Notes: generated by a model from the sequence alone, not told the origin. 64,000 bases of DNA from Lunularia cruciata (GCA_948567375.1 OX419758.1:27967001-28031000), one strand, 5' to 3'; shown: positions 9,691-19,312, numbered from the stretch's first letter. Made by a program: numbers and translations.

Positions 9691-11345
9691 ATGGATCTGC
9701 AATTGCAAGAAATGATGCAAGGGATGTTGAACTATGGAGGCATTACAAAATATAAGTACAAACCTTCAAGAATGATCAAACAATGCAAGAAGGGGAATTG
9801 TCTCAAAGCCCAATATCTGCAAATGAAGTACTTGGAGGCACCCGTGCCTATGACATCAAACCCGGCCAATGATGAAGCCACATTGTTACTACGGATGAAG
9901 AAGACTTTCAATATTGAGCCTTACAAGGGGCAATGTGCTATGGGAGTAGTGGAGAATTGGATCTTGAGAATGAATTGATACTTCCAATTGTTCTTGATGG
10001 AGATCACTAAGCATGTCATAGGCGTGTTTGCATGTGGGTACCTGACTGATCAAACCTTCACATGGTATGATGCTTGGGAACAATCTGTGAGCCGGCATAT
10101 CCCTCACTCAGGATGAACCTCTGATGGCTATTATGGTAGCGCACCATGGACTAAGAAGGCAAGGAATCCCAACTCCATCATACTCCTCCAAGGCTAACAC
10201 TCCAAGACTCAAGACATTGCTCACTAGAGAACTCAATGAGAGAGATATAGTTGCAAATGAAAGGATGATGAGTACCTCCTCACCCCTTGTTTATATACTT
10301 GTGAAATAGTTACGTACCAAAGTTACTAATTACCGCAGTAACTCAAGTTACTAGACTAAAAGTCAAGTAAAGTCAAAAAGTAGAAAGGAATATCCCTTCA
10401 CATGGGCATATTCCCCTAAGCATGTGGTCTTATCTTGACCCAACCACTAAGTCAAGGATTCCTTCACATGGGCTATCCTTGGACTAAAGAAGAATCCAAA
10501 ACAAAATGGCTTGCGGGCTCAAGAGTTCTCAACTCTTTCCTCAAAGCCAAACACTTAGGAATAATACCAAGTCAACACACTAAAATCCAAAATAGTGGTG
10601 CTCATCTTTTATACTTCCTCTAAAGTAAGGTCCCCTCTATCTTAGCTATGACTAACTTTAGCTAACCATGACTAATATAGAACCATCCTTTATCTCTATA
10701 TAAATAATATCTCTCAAGTACTTGTAATACCAAGCTATATCACAATATCACAATACCACACACATGCACAAATGGGTGTTATAGATCAATATTGGCAGAA
10801 AGAAGGGAGATCACATGGACAGCAATGCAAGGATGAATTTTGAAGAATTTCCAATGTGTGGATTCTGTGCAGATGGCCCAAATCCAACTATAGAGATTGA
10901 AACAAAAGAATGGCATATAAGAGTACGTGGAAGCATTTCTGGATCTACAAGATGCAATAACCAACATGAGTCTAGTAGAGGCTCTAGATAATTTCAAATG
11001 AGGGTTGAAGGACCAGATTCACCAAGAAGTCATGGTACAAAATATTCACATTGTATTTGAAGCCATTGCTTGTGCTCAAAGAATAGCAAGGGCACTTGGA
11101 GGAGGTGAAGGGGTAGTTTTATCTCAACATTATCATGCAGAATGCCACACATGGGTGGACCAACACCTATGGAATTAGAAAACCTTCAATTTTGAGATAG
11201 AGGAGCATAACCGCTTCAAAGAGAGCAGGGATGGGTGGAAGAACAAAGAGATAGAGTCCCACAAGGAGAAGGAACTCGAGGAAAAAAACATTGTTGTTAC
11301 AATTGTGGCCGTATTGGGCATATCGCCATCAATTGTTGTATTTGT
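9691..11345 (+). pseudogene. A1 gag with CCHC zinc knuckle, interrupted
   Basis: The capsid/nucleocapsid reading starts at the ATG at 9691 (MDLQLQEMMQGMLN), matching the start of gag in A3. A gag core with FTWYDAWEQS is at about 10048-10085. There gag is broken by a ~700-bp insertion (10086-10784) and resumes with a WTAMQ-like phrase near 10815 and LKNFQCVDSVQMAQ. The zinc knuckle CYNCGRIGHIAINC lies at about 11293-11335 with the complete C-x2-C-x4-H-x4-C pattern. Stops are frequent. A3 and A2 carry homologous gag regions, supporting family membership. Confidence 0.82.
10086..10784 (+). mobile_element. ~700-bp foreign insertion in A1 gag, solo-LTR-like
   Basis: Comparison with the uninterrupted A3 gag shows about 700 extra bases between the AWEQS segment and the WTAMQ segment. 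The insert begins TGTGAG, contains a CTATATAAATA TATA-like box near 10696 close to its right end, and ends near TGTTATAG. Size, TG start and TATA position suggest a solo LTR of another family. The flanks (CAATC / GATCAAT) do not form a clean 5-bp duplication, so class and exact edges are uncertain. Confidence 0.5.
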
Positions 11346-11549
11346 TTCTTTAGAGGCCCTCGGCCTCTATAGATGTGATCTTTGAACAACATGGAGCAAT
11401 GTAGGAAAGAAGAGGATGCAAAAATCACTTTGGAAAACAAAGATTACTAGTAAAGGTACCTCACTGCCTTATTTGGTTCAATACGGAAGTGGACAACCAA
11501 GGGGAGGAAGAAGATGAGTGTACAAAGATCTAGAAAGGCAAACTCACAA

Positions 11550-11965
11550 CTGATTGTCTTGAATTGGTCCTAGAAAGCATTCAGGTGAGAGTATTGATAG
11601 ATCCTAGAGCAATAGAGAGTTTCTTATCTTGCTCTATTGCAAGAAAAATAGAGATGGATCTAGAGAAAGATGAGAGCAAAGAAAAGAGTTACCCAATGGG
11701 CAAACAAAGAATATTGAGTTGTTACCTAGAAGAGTAACACCCTCTATAGGAGAATATCAAGAAGCGATTGAGTGACGGGTGATACAATTAGCTTGATGCA
11801 ATCTTAGGCATGCCTTGGATGGAGCAATACAACCCTATGGTAGATTGGAGGAAGAAAGCAATGAACACCCGCCAATGGACAATCATTGGGGTTAGAGAAA
11901 AAGCACATAGGTAGAAATTGCCTCTCTATGTCACAAGAACAACAACTATATGTAAGACAGATATA
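11550..11965 (+). pseudogene. A1 protease region
   Basis: This is the retropepsin-like part of A1 pol. The active-site strand reads VRVLIDPRAIESFLSCS (about 11585-11635), corresponding to the VLIDSGATxNFIS block of gypsy proteases, with the two residues after the Asp changed to Pro-Arg. Downstream, DAILGMPWMEQYNPMVDW (about 11800-11850) is the second hallmark strand. Stops occur before and after. The segment continues toward RT through [20 protein letters not shown]. It is inactive by the active-site changes alone. Confidence 0.78.
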
Positions 11966-11969
11966 TGTT

Positions 11970-12890
11970 TCATGGGTTTAATAAGAGAAGTCCAGAGTGC
12001 ACAACTCAATGGACAAATTCTTGAGAAATTGAAGGATGTGGTAAATGAGTTTTAAGATGTCTTCCCAAATGATCTACCCTGAGGATTACCACCAAAAAGG
12101 AGAGTAGATCATAAAATTGAGATACTTATGGGGAAGACACCTCCTTGTAAGGCCCCATATCAGCTATCACCTCAAGAGTTGGAGGAGTGTAAGGCTCAAA
12201 TTGATGATATGCTTCAAAAAGGGTTTATCCAACCTAGCGTATCACTATACGGGGCTCCTATCTTGTTTGTGAAGAAGAAAGATGGTACATCATGTGCATT
12301 GACTATCGGGACCTCAATCAGCAAATAGTGAAGAACAAATACCCTTTACTCTCCATGGATGACCTATTTGATCAACTCAATGAAGCAAGACACCTCACCA
12401 AACTGGACTTGCAGAGCGGTTATAATCAAATCTGGATTGCAGAGGAAGATGTATACAAAATTGCCTTTTGAACCAAGTATTCTCCCTTGGAGTACCCATT
12501 AGTGATGCCATTTGGCCTCACCAGTGCACCTGCCACTTTCATGAGTCTATGAATGACATATTTTGACCATATTTGGATAAGTATGTTATCATTTTCCTAG
12601 ATGACATCTTAGTATATAGTAAGATGATGACGGAACACAAATAGCATCTACAAGAAGTCCTCCAGATTCTTAGACAGAATCATTTGTATACCAAAATCTT
12701 AAAGTGCAAGTTTGGCAAGTCTAAAGTAGACTACTTTGGGCATAGAGTAAGTGCAAAGGGTATCCAATTATTAATAGATAAAATAGAGGTCATTCAAAAA
12801 TAGAGCACTCCAAAAGATTAGACTCAACTCAAGAGCTTCTTGGAGTTGATAGGGTTCTACCGTCAGTTTATAAAGGACTTCTCCAAGGTG
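11970..12890 (+). pseudogene. A1 reverse transcriptase
   Basis: It opens with the pre-RT block ([16 protein letters not shown], then [12 protein letters not shown] at about 12090) and KAPYQLSPQELEECKAQI. The palm includes KKKDGT, NKYPLLSMDDLFDQL, TKLDLQSGYNQI (about 12400-12435) and VMPFGLTSAPATF. The catalytic motif is FLDD at 12594-12605 followed by ILVYSKMMTEHK. The thumb has TKILKCKFGKSKVDYFGH. The aspartates are present, but frameshifts near 12290 and several stops make it a pseudogene. It is close to the A3 copy throughout. Confidence 0.9.
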
Positions 12891-13335
12891 GCATAGCCTT
12901 TAATAGCACTACTTGGCAAGGGGAAGAAGTGGACATGGGAAACCGCACAAGTGTTGGCCTTTCAAGAATTGAAAGACGCCTTGCTACATGCACTAATCTT
13001 GAAATGGTATGACCCAAACCGTCCAATCAAATTAGCTATTAATGCATCAAGCATAGCAATAGAGGCAATCCTACAACAAGAGTGGCATGATGGGTGGCAT
13101 CCAATTGCATACTTCTCTAGAGAGCTATTACCGGTAGAACACAATTATCATACCATAGAGCGAGAAGAGTTGGCCATTGTCCTTGCAACCAAGCATTGGA
13201 AGCACTATCTTGGCAAGAAGGCATTTGTAGTGGAGACAAACCTTAAACCTCTAGTCTACCTTGAGACACAGACAGATCTATCTCATCACCAGATTTGGTG
13301 GGCAAAGTGGCAACAATGATTCAACATGACAATCA
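12891..13335 (+). pseudogene. A1 RNase H domain
   Basis: An open stretch of 122 codons at 12951-13319 holds the RNase H domain: LAINASSIAIEAILQQE (the catalytic Asp of the DAS block is Asn here), YFSRELLPVEHNYHTIEREELAIVLATKHWKHYL, then VVETNLKPLVYL where functional copies have TDHKPL. Two of the catalytic acidic positions are therefore lost although the frame is open. It continues into the spacer SKKQLADAFTRMPMA (13345-13390), which is also conserved in A2 and A3. Confidence 0.87.
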
Positions 13336-13559
13336 CCTACATGGAAAGCAAGAAGCAACTTGCAGATGCATTCACCAGAATGCCAATGGCAAAAAATTTG
13401 GTGATAGAGGTCAAGATGAACCTTGAATTTTGGCCAAAGATTCTAGCTACTACAAAAATAGATCCACAAATTGTCGGAGCTCGATCATCCAAAGGCATCA
13501 CCAACAACCAAGGACTCACTTTTTATGATGGTAAATTATGGATCTCAAATGCCCCATAA

Positions 13560-14380
13560 TTATACACCATCATCTTAGCAGAATGTTATGATTCTATCAT
13601 TGCAGGTCATGTCGGAGCGGACAAGACCTTGGATGCAATCCAGCACCATTACTATTGGCCCAAGATGAGCAATGATGTGATGTTTGGAGCTACCTACTTT
13701 GTCAACAAAACAAAGCCTCTAATCAAGTTCCCGCATGACTCCTACAACCCCTCTCTACTCCCATGCAACGTTGGGAACATGTGAGTATGGATCTAGTCTG
13801 TGAGTTGCACAAGACCACCTCACGGTTTGATTCCATCATATTTTTTGTTCACCAACTTAGCAAAATGATTCATGTACACCCTACCACCAAGGATGTGATG
13901 GCTCCACAACTAGCTCAGTTGTACTTAGATGCAGTCTTCTCTCACCATGGCTTGTCTTGAGTGCTCATCATTGATAGAGGCACTCATTTTACTAGTCTAT
14001 TTTAGAGAACACTCTTTGGTTTCTTCAAAACCAGATTGGCCATGTCCACGGCTTACCATCCATAGACTGATGGCCAAATAGAGTAGGCTAATTACACTAT
14101 TGAAGATATGCTTTGGGGCTTCAACTTAGATGAGCAAGTGAGGTGTGACACTTTACTTCCATTGGTAGAATTTGCCTACAACAATTCAATAAATACCTCC
14201 ACCCAAGTCACACCATTCTTCCTCATGTACAGCAAGCATCCTTTCACACCTTTGAGCTTGATAAAGAGTCATCCAATGACTACCAAGGTTGATGTTATCA
14301 ACTCTTTTGTTTTGAGAATCCAACAAGGCATGGAGAATGCCAAAAACAAGTTGCACATTGCCAAAAATTGACAAAAGCAA
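13560..14380 (+). pseudogene. A1 integrase
   Basis: The zinc-binding part shows GHVGADKTLDAIQHHYYWPKMSN (about 13605-13670) and a degraded Cys pair. The catalytic core begins WEHVSMDLVCEL (about 13770-13805) with the first Asp, then VLIIDRGTHFT (about 13960-13995) with the second, followed by a stop-interrupted AYH-TDGQIE-ANYTIEDML block with the Glu near 14080. The later part LPLVEFAYNNSINTSTQVTPFFLMY (about 14155-14230) is the usual C-terminal core helix. The same region in A2 is split by element B2. Several TAG/TGA codons disable it. Confidence 0.88.
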
Positions 14381-14399
14381 TATGCCAATGCACACCATA

Positions 14400-14858
14400 G
14401 GCACATGGAGAAAAGTTGGAGATCAAGTCTGTCTATCAAAAACCAGCCTCACATTAGCTGGCCCTCGCAAGCTCAGACCTTGCTTTATTGGGCCTTTTCC
14501 TATTCTTTGTCAAAGCGGTATTGTGGCCTATCACCCTAAGCTACCACTACACATGAAGATCCATCTAGTGTTCCATGTCTCCCTCCTATGCAGATATGCA
14601 CCCCAATCAGGCCATTGTCCCTCCATACAAGACATTCAACCTTGCCCAACACTCATTGATGGCATGGAGGAATACTAAGTTGAATGCATTCTCCAAAAAT
14701 GCATTCATGGGACTTTTCACCCACGTGTGGAATATCTCATACAATGGAAAGGTCACCCAATTTATGAGGCAATATGGGAACCAGAAGCCAACTTGACCCA
14801 CGCACCAGTGTTAGTAAAATATTTTGAGCAGAAACTTTGCAACGAGGATGTTGAGTCT
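14400..14858 (+). pseudogene. A1 integrase C-terminus with chromodomain
   Basis: A GPY/F-like module (KVGDQVCLSKTSLTLAGPRKLRPCFIGPFPI, about 14412-14510) is followed by HLVFHVSLL and, at about 14661-14796, a chromodomain-like segment: EEY-stop-VECILQKC, VEYLIQWKGHPIYEAIWEP. Chromodomains at the integrase end define chromoviruses and bind modified histone H3, biasing integration to heterochromatin. One stop (TAA) lies in the first strand. The A3 copy of this segment is open and clearer. Confidence 0.85.
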
Positions 14859-14859
14859 T

Positions 14860-14872
14860 AAAAGGAAGGAGG
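14860..14872 (+). other. A1 polypurine tract
   Basis: AAAAGGAAGGAGG, two bases before the 3' LTR. It would prime plus-strand synthesis. Confidence 0.85.
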
Positions 14873-14874
14873 TT

Positions 14875-15618
14875 TGTAATCCCAAGAGCTAGACACATGA
14901 TCTATAGATGAAATTTGGTTTGGTAACATCTAGGAGCATGTTATACATGATGGATTAAGTAGATTGACACATGTATTACCAAAAGAGTACTTCTACTAAT
15001 AGGCCAAAATTGAAACATGCTTGAAGACTTTAGAATCAATAACTAGACATATGATCTAAAGGTAGAATTTGGATTCATGACATCAAAAAGGATGGTACAC
15101 ATAATATACAAATTAGATCAGGTAGAGGTATCACCAAAATAGCACTTCTACTAATAGGGCAGAAACCAAAATAGGCCTAAAAACTTCACAGGCAATTTTG
15201 GAGGCCTAAAAGGATGAATTAGGCCTCAAAAATGTGTTGATTCCTCCCAACAAAGGAAACATTGGCCTTCCCTCCCCCCTGGTTTGTCTCACCAAGAGCT
15301 TTCCAATGGTACCTCACCCACATGATTTTGAGATTCCTATAGGAAGATTCCCTAAAGATTCCTTCCATTGAAAGCCTATTTGACCAACCAGATGGGACCA
15401 GGATTGATTGATTGACACCCATCCAACCAAGTAATCTAAGGGTGGAGCTTGATGATAGGTCACCTATCCATGTACCTAATCCTATGGTGGAGCATCCTTT
15501 GAGGAGATCCTCTTTGGCTATATAATAAAGAGAAGATGCTCCCTTGGGGCACCAAAGTTTGGAGTGTGAAACCTATGTTTTCTCTTGTGTGTTTCTCTAC
15601 TATCCTTGGAACATTACA
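14875..15618 (+). repeat. A1 3' LTR
   Basis: Begins TGTAATCCCAAGAGCTAG and ends AACATTACA, 744 bp. It keeps the TATA-like CTATATAATAAAG near 15520 that the 5' LTR has lost. The start has the duplicated ~150-bp module seen in all family-A LTRs. Confidence 0.92.
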
Positions 15619-15623
15619 CTATG

Positions 15624-16340
15624 AGACATCATCGGTATGTTTTGGTTATGTTGGAGCACTTTGAGAAGTGGATTGAGTTGGTGGCACTTCCTAACAAATC
15701 CAATAAAGATATGGCTTACTCATTTTTGGATCAGGTTCTTCGTCATCTTGGTGCACCAATTGAGGTTTTGACTGATCAAGGTATAGAGTTCTTGGAGGAG
15801 TTTTCGGTCTTGTGTGACAAGGTCTTGATAGATCATTTACTACCACTTGAGATCACCCTAAGGCAGATGGCTTAGTAGAGAGAGTGGTTAAGACAATGAA
15901 GAGAGGATTGCAGAAGTATAGTTTGCAAAGAAGCCACTTGGGAGATTGGAATCTCCAATTACCTTGGTTGGCCATGGGCTATTGGTTCAGCCAGAAAGCC
16001 TCTTTAGCATCCTTCTCTCCTTACTTTCTACTCTATGGATGAGATCCAAATTTACCTATAGTAATTTTTTGAGATGTTTTTGTAGATTTGGACTTGGACA
16101 ATCCAAATATATGGATGAATGCATGTTCTCAATAGGCAAAGATCTTCAAAGAGTGATGTCAATAGCATTTGAGAACTTAGCAATGTCTCAACATAGGGAT
16201 ACCATATGCTATGCTACTATTTGAGGAGGAGTTTATGAACCATCAATTTCATCCATGTAACTATGTATATCTACAGCAAACAACACTAATGACACTTGAT
16301 GTTACTATAGACTGCACCATCTTGAGAGTACATGAGATTT
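15624..16340 (+). pseudogene. H integrase, part after the A1 insertion
   Basis: Coding resumes exactly after the duplicated site: HHRYVLVMLEHFEKWIELVALP (15627-15692), then the second catalytic Asp in VLTDQG (15774-15776). The LVERVVKTMKRGLQKY block follows with the catalytic Glu at 15878-15880, one frame later, and then WNLQLPWLAMGY. An open 96-codon stretch covers 15585-15875. After 16030 the C-terminal part of H pol continues (DPNLPI, then NPNIWMNA) with stops. The stretch before the PHD-like finger shows YVYLQQTTLMTLDVT-like and CHLPNIDGTM-like phrases in shifted frames. Confidence 0.86.
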
Positions 16341-16439
16341 TTCCTTCTAGAGTCCTTGTGTTAGAAGGGATTGATGTTGTTGTTTGAAAGGATCACTATG
16401 TGCCATGCCACCTCCCAAACATTGATGGCACTATGAACC

Positions 16440-16620
16440 GAAGCTTGGCACTTTGTACTTGTAAGCTTGCGGTGTATGTTATCCGGCTCTTCTGGTGGAG
16501 CTACTACTATGTCGGTGTGAGATAGCTATTTGACAGGATGGCATGTGGCATGTGGTATGTTTGACTCCTCCCTTCATGGTGGTTCCTCAAGGATAGTGGT
16601 TATGTCCTAGATGTACTTGA
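16440..16620 (+). pseudogene. PHD-type zinc finger at the C-terminus of H
   Basis: PHD fingers are C4HC3 zinc modules that read histone H3 tails. In one frame: Cys 16468 and Cys 16477 (C-x2-C), Cys 16510 and Cys 16516, then Trp-His with His 16549 and Cys 16558 in WHVVCLTPP, then WLCPRC with Cys 16603 and Cys 16612. WH-x2-CL-x-PP followed by W-x-CPxC is the PHD signature. Spacing between the second Cys pair and His is longer than normal (10 residues) and two stops interrupt it (16531, 16594), so it is a decayed finger. It follows integrase in the position where A1-A3 have a chromodomain. Confidence 0.7.
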
Positions 16621-16788
16621 CCTATAGTTAGTTAGTGGTTATGTGGTATAGATTGCAAATATATAACTCATGATGGGGCTTGATAGCACCAAGCCTCCTT
16701 ATCTTTGCCCACCATAGGGTATACTATATACTTGGAGTAGATGGTTATTTAAAGTTAGAGGGACCTAACCGCCAACTAGAGGTGCAAT

Positions 16789-17470
16789 TGTAACACTTTA
16801 GAGTTTTATGTATGACTTATTTGTGAGTTGTTCTTCTATAGTATATGATGTTGATGATGATGTATGTTGTGTAGCAATGTATAGATGCATGATAGTCTTC
16901 ATGATATTTTTAGTACTTAAGCACTAAAAATTCTAGATTGTTTGGACATCAGAGTGATAGTGTTGGTAGTCATAGGTATTTTGGTAGTTACTCATGGACT
17001 ACTTGTTGTCGGTCTGATTTTATGTTTGGGCTACTGATTACATGGTGGGACTCACTATCACTTGCATTGTTTGCACCATCGGATGTGCAATCAGCAGCAC
17101 CATTAGGGTTGTGTGTTAGATCCAAGTCAAGTAGAGGGGTATAACTTTGAAGTGCAGCTTCAAAAAGCTCACTTCTTTGATATTGAACTTTCAAGTTCTT
17201 GGCTATGGTGAATAGAGGCCGATGAACATCACCTGGAATTTCTTATCTAGAGTGGGTGTGGCTTGATTGTAATCAACACCTAGTTGTTGGCTGATTGTTA
17301 AGTGAAGGATCGAGTACATATCTGATTTGAGTGTGATTTAATAAAAAAAATGAACTTATTATTGTAGCACTTTAGAGTTCATGTATGATTTATGTGTGAG
17401 TTGTGTTTCTATAGTGTATGATGTTGTTAGCAATGTATGATGGTATCAGTGATGTATGTTGTGTAATGAT
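16789..17470. repeat. Direct repeat pair of ~100 bp (16789-16885 and 17363-17470)
   Basis: Both copies start TGTARCACTTTAGAGTT, continue with GTATGA-TTAT-TGTGAGTTGT and TTCTATAGT-TATGATGTTG, and end near ATGTATGTTGTGTA. Starts are 574 bp apart. The first copy begins with TG just after the last H coding block, so it may be the start of the H 3' LTR and the second a partial duplicate. The spacer holds only a 68-codon chance reading (16938-17144). Confidence 0.5.
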
Positions 17471-17869
17471 GTATATTTTGTAATGATGTATACTACTGAA
17501 TGATGTAATGATGAAGAAATTTGGTTTATCATAGTACTCAGTATAGTGTACTGAACATTTTTCTTGCATTCGTCCATGGAATGTCATAGTCTATGTCTTA
17601 TACATTGCAGTTATCTTAAAACAACATTGATGTATAAGTCTTTTTTAGATTGTACTTTCTCCATCTAAATCTTTTATCTTGATACAATCATGTCTTCAAC
17701 AGAAAGATTTATCTTAATTAGGGATATTGTAAATTAAGGATTTTGTTGTGTTATGAGACACTACGGAGACAAAAAGATATAATTCCTTTGAATCTTGAGT
17801 CTTTGAATTAGTACTTTGTCTCCGGAGGTTTCCAAACAAGGTCGTTCGTTAGCTCTTCCTACTCAAATA
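17471..17869. other. Non-coding spacer
   Basis: AT-rich DNA with no gene. It has short TG/ATG-rich runs (ATGTATRTTGTGTAATGATG) after the direct repeat, then an unremarkable stretch leading into the tandem repeat. Confidence 0.5.
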
Positions 17870-18365
17870 GGTGATGATGAGTAGACTAGAGCTTGAAGTG
17901 AGATTCTTACTTAAGGTAGTGCTTTCACGCACATAAGAGATTTTATTCCATCTCTCTATAATATTTAAGGGAAGAGGAGTATACTAGAGCTTGAAGTGAG
18001 ATTCTTACTTAACTTCGTGCTTTTCACGCAAATAAGAGATTTATTCCATTCATATCTATTGTTAAAGGGAGCTGAGTATACTAGAGCTTGAAGAGAGATT
18101 CCTACTTAAGTTAGTGTTTTTCACGCATATAAGAGATTTTATTCCATCTATCTTTATTGTTAAGAGAAAATGAGAGTACTAGAGCTTGAAGCGAGATTTC
18201 GACTTAAGTTAAGTTAGTGCTTTCCACGCACATAAGAGATTTCATTCCATACATTTCTATTCCGAAGAAAAATTGAGTATAGTAGAGCTTGAAGAGAGAC
18301 TCCTACTTAAGTTAGTGTTTTTCAAGCACATAACAGATTTCATTCAATCTATCTGTATCATTGAG
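17870..18365. repeat. Tandem repeat, five ~98-bp units
   Basis: The anchor AGAGCTTGAAG begins at 17888, 17986, 18083, 18181 and 18284 (steps 98, 97, 98, 103). Each unit then has GAGATTC-TACTTAAG-TAGTG, TTTCACGCA-ATAAGAGATTT and ATTCCAT. Units differ by scattered substitutions and small indels, so the array is old. No coding frame is kept across units. Confidence 0.9.
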
Positions 18366-18639
18366 CGAAGATCAGGTTTACGTAGAGCCAAGGAACTACG
18401 TAGAGTAGACAACATGTAAATACTTACGAATCCATCGCATCTAATGAATTGCAGATTGAGATGACACGGAGAATACTTTTTGCATGGTATCGAGATCTCA
18501 ATTTTATTCATAGCACATGCATTCAGTGCAGAGCATGGCATCCCTATGCCTCTAAGTAAAACCAATTTGCACTAATAATTTATTGAATATTATATCATGG
18601 TCTAATGTTACTGGAAACGGGTATCATCTGAATCTCACG

Positions 18640-18725
18640 GTAATATATGTTTCTGCGTTGAGACGTGGGAGTACTGCCCGGGGTGGACCACGTTGACGAC
18701 GTCGCGTTGACGGTTGCATGAACTG
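18640..18725. promoter_or_regulatory. CG-rich patch with paired TGACG boxes
   Basis: Within very AT-rich surroundings, 18655-18715 is rich in CG dinucleotides and holds TGACG at 18694-18698 and 18708-18712 around a GACGTC palindrome. TGACG pairs are the core of plant as-1-type bZIP (TGA factor) sites, and TTGAC is also the W-box core. The 14-bp spacing differs from the classical 12. No TATA-led gene is evident downstream, so function is only suggested. Confidence 0.3.
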
Positions 18726-19246
18726 GATCTACTTAATTAATTTGATTAAAATTTAAATTTTAAAAAAAAATTCGTATAATATAATGGGAATCAATCTAAA
18801 ATTAAAACTTTGATTTTTTTTCTCTTTTGTACCATCTCTTATTAGATTGGCTCTTCCTAGTTACCATATTATCATATAATATTTATTGATTTATGTTCAA
18901 TTAAAGAATCACTATGATGTATAGAAGTGCTCGATTGCTCTTAGCCCATCTTGAGAAATTTAAATATCAATATTAAAACTTGAGATATTTAAATATTAAT
19001 GTTATAATTATTAGTAACTTTGAATAGTTCTTAAGAAAAATCTAAATTACTTAATATACGTCTAACAACAGATTTATAAACCAAAGTATGCTGACATAGG
19101 TATACATTCGTAAAAAAGTCATCTTAATTTAACTTATACTAACTTGACCTTATATGTAGATATTACGAGAGATATTTCATAATCTATTTATCATATAAGA
19201 GATTAACAATTGCTTACATAATAAAATGAAATACATACTCTTTTTA

Positions 19247-19312
19247 CATCTCTCCCTTGTACGGCTTCATGGGGTCTTCCCGTCCTTCGTTTTTCCTGGG
19301 CAGTCGCCTTTT
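19247..19312 (+). repeat. Dispersed conserved motif, copy 1
   Basis: Core GGCTTCATGGGGTCTTCCCG (19263-19282), followed by TCCTTCGTTTTTCC and GCAGTCGCC, unusually G+C-rich for its surroundings. A near-identical copy lies at 60489-60556 and a partial one at 22168-22206. The reverse complement of the core (ACGGGAAGACCCCATGAAGC) resembles a conserved segment of bacterial/organellar 23S rRNA domain V, but only over about 20 bases. Confidence 0.55.

Larger units (their letters stand above)
8578..15618 (+). mobile_element. Element A1: nested chromovirus (family A), decayed
   Basis: A full-length but non-functional Ty3/gypsy element: 5' LTR, initiator-tRNA primer site, gag, protease, RT, RNase H, integrase, chromodomain, polypurine tract, 3' LTR. 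LTRs begin TGTAAT and end ATTACA. It sits inside the H integrase with a 5-bp duplication carrying one mismatch. The 5' LTR is about 230 bp shorter than the 3' LTR and gag holds a ~700-bp foreign insertion. Coding regions have many stops and frameshifts, so the insertion is old. Confidence 0.92.
1..16785 (+). mobile_element. Element H: decayed Ty3/gypsy retrotransposon with methyltransferase-like and PHD domains
   Basis: A single degenerate retroelement can be followed in domain order on the + strand: gag (to 1239), protease (4508-4764), C5-methyltransferase-like region (5216-6150), reverse transcriptase (6740-7500), RNase H (7700-7860), integrase (8342-8577 and 15624-16080) and a PHD-like finger (16468-16614). 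The order protease, RT, RNase H, integrase is that of Ty3/gypsy. Reading frames are broken by many stops and several frameshifts, so it is not functional. Its integrase is interrupted by element A1. The left end lies outside or near the window start and no LTR was recognised there. The right limit is set before a TGTAACAC repeat at 16789 that may begin its 3' LTR (uncertain). Confidence 0.85.

Noticed and set aside
17870-18365. CRISPR array
   Set aside because: Whole ~98-bp units repeat without unique spacers, no cas genes, plant-type context.
19247-19312. Genuine rRNA gene fragment
   Set aside because: Resemblance to 23S rRNA spans only about 20 bases and does not continue on either side.
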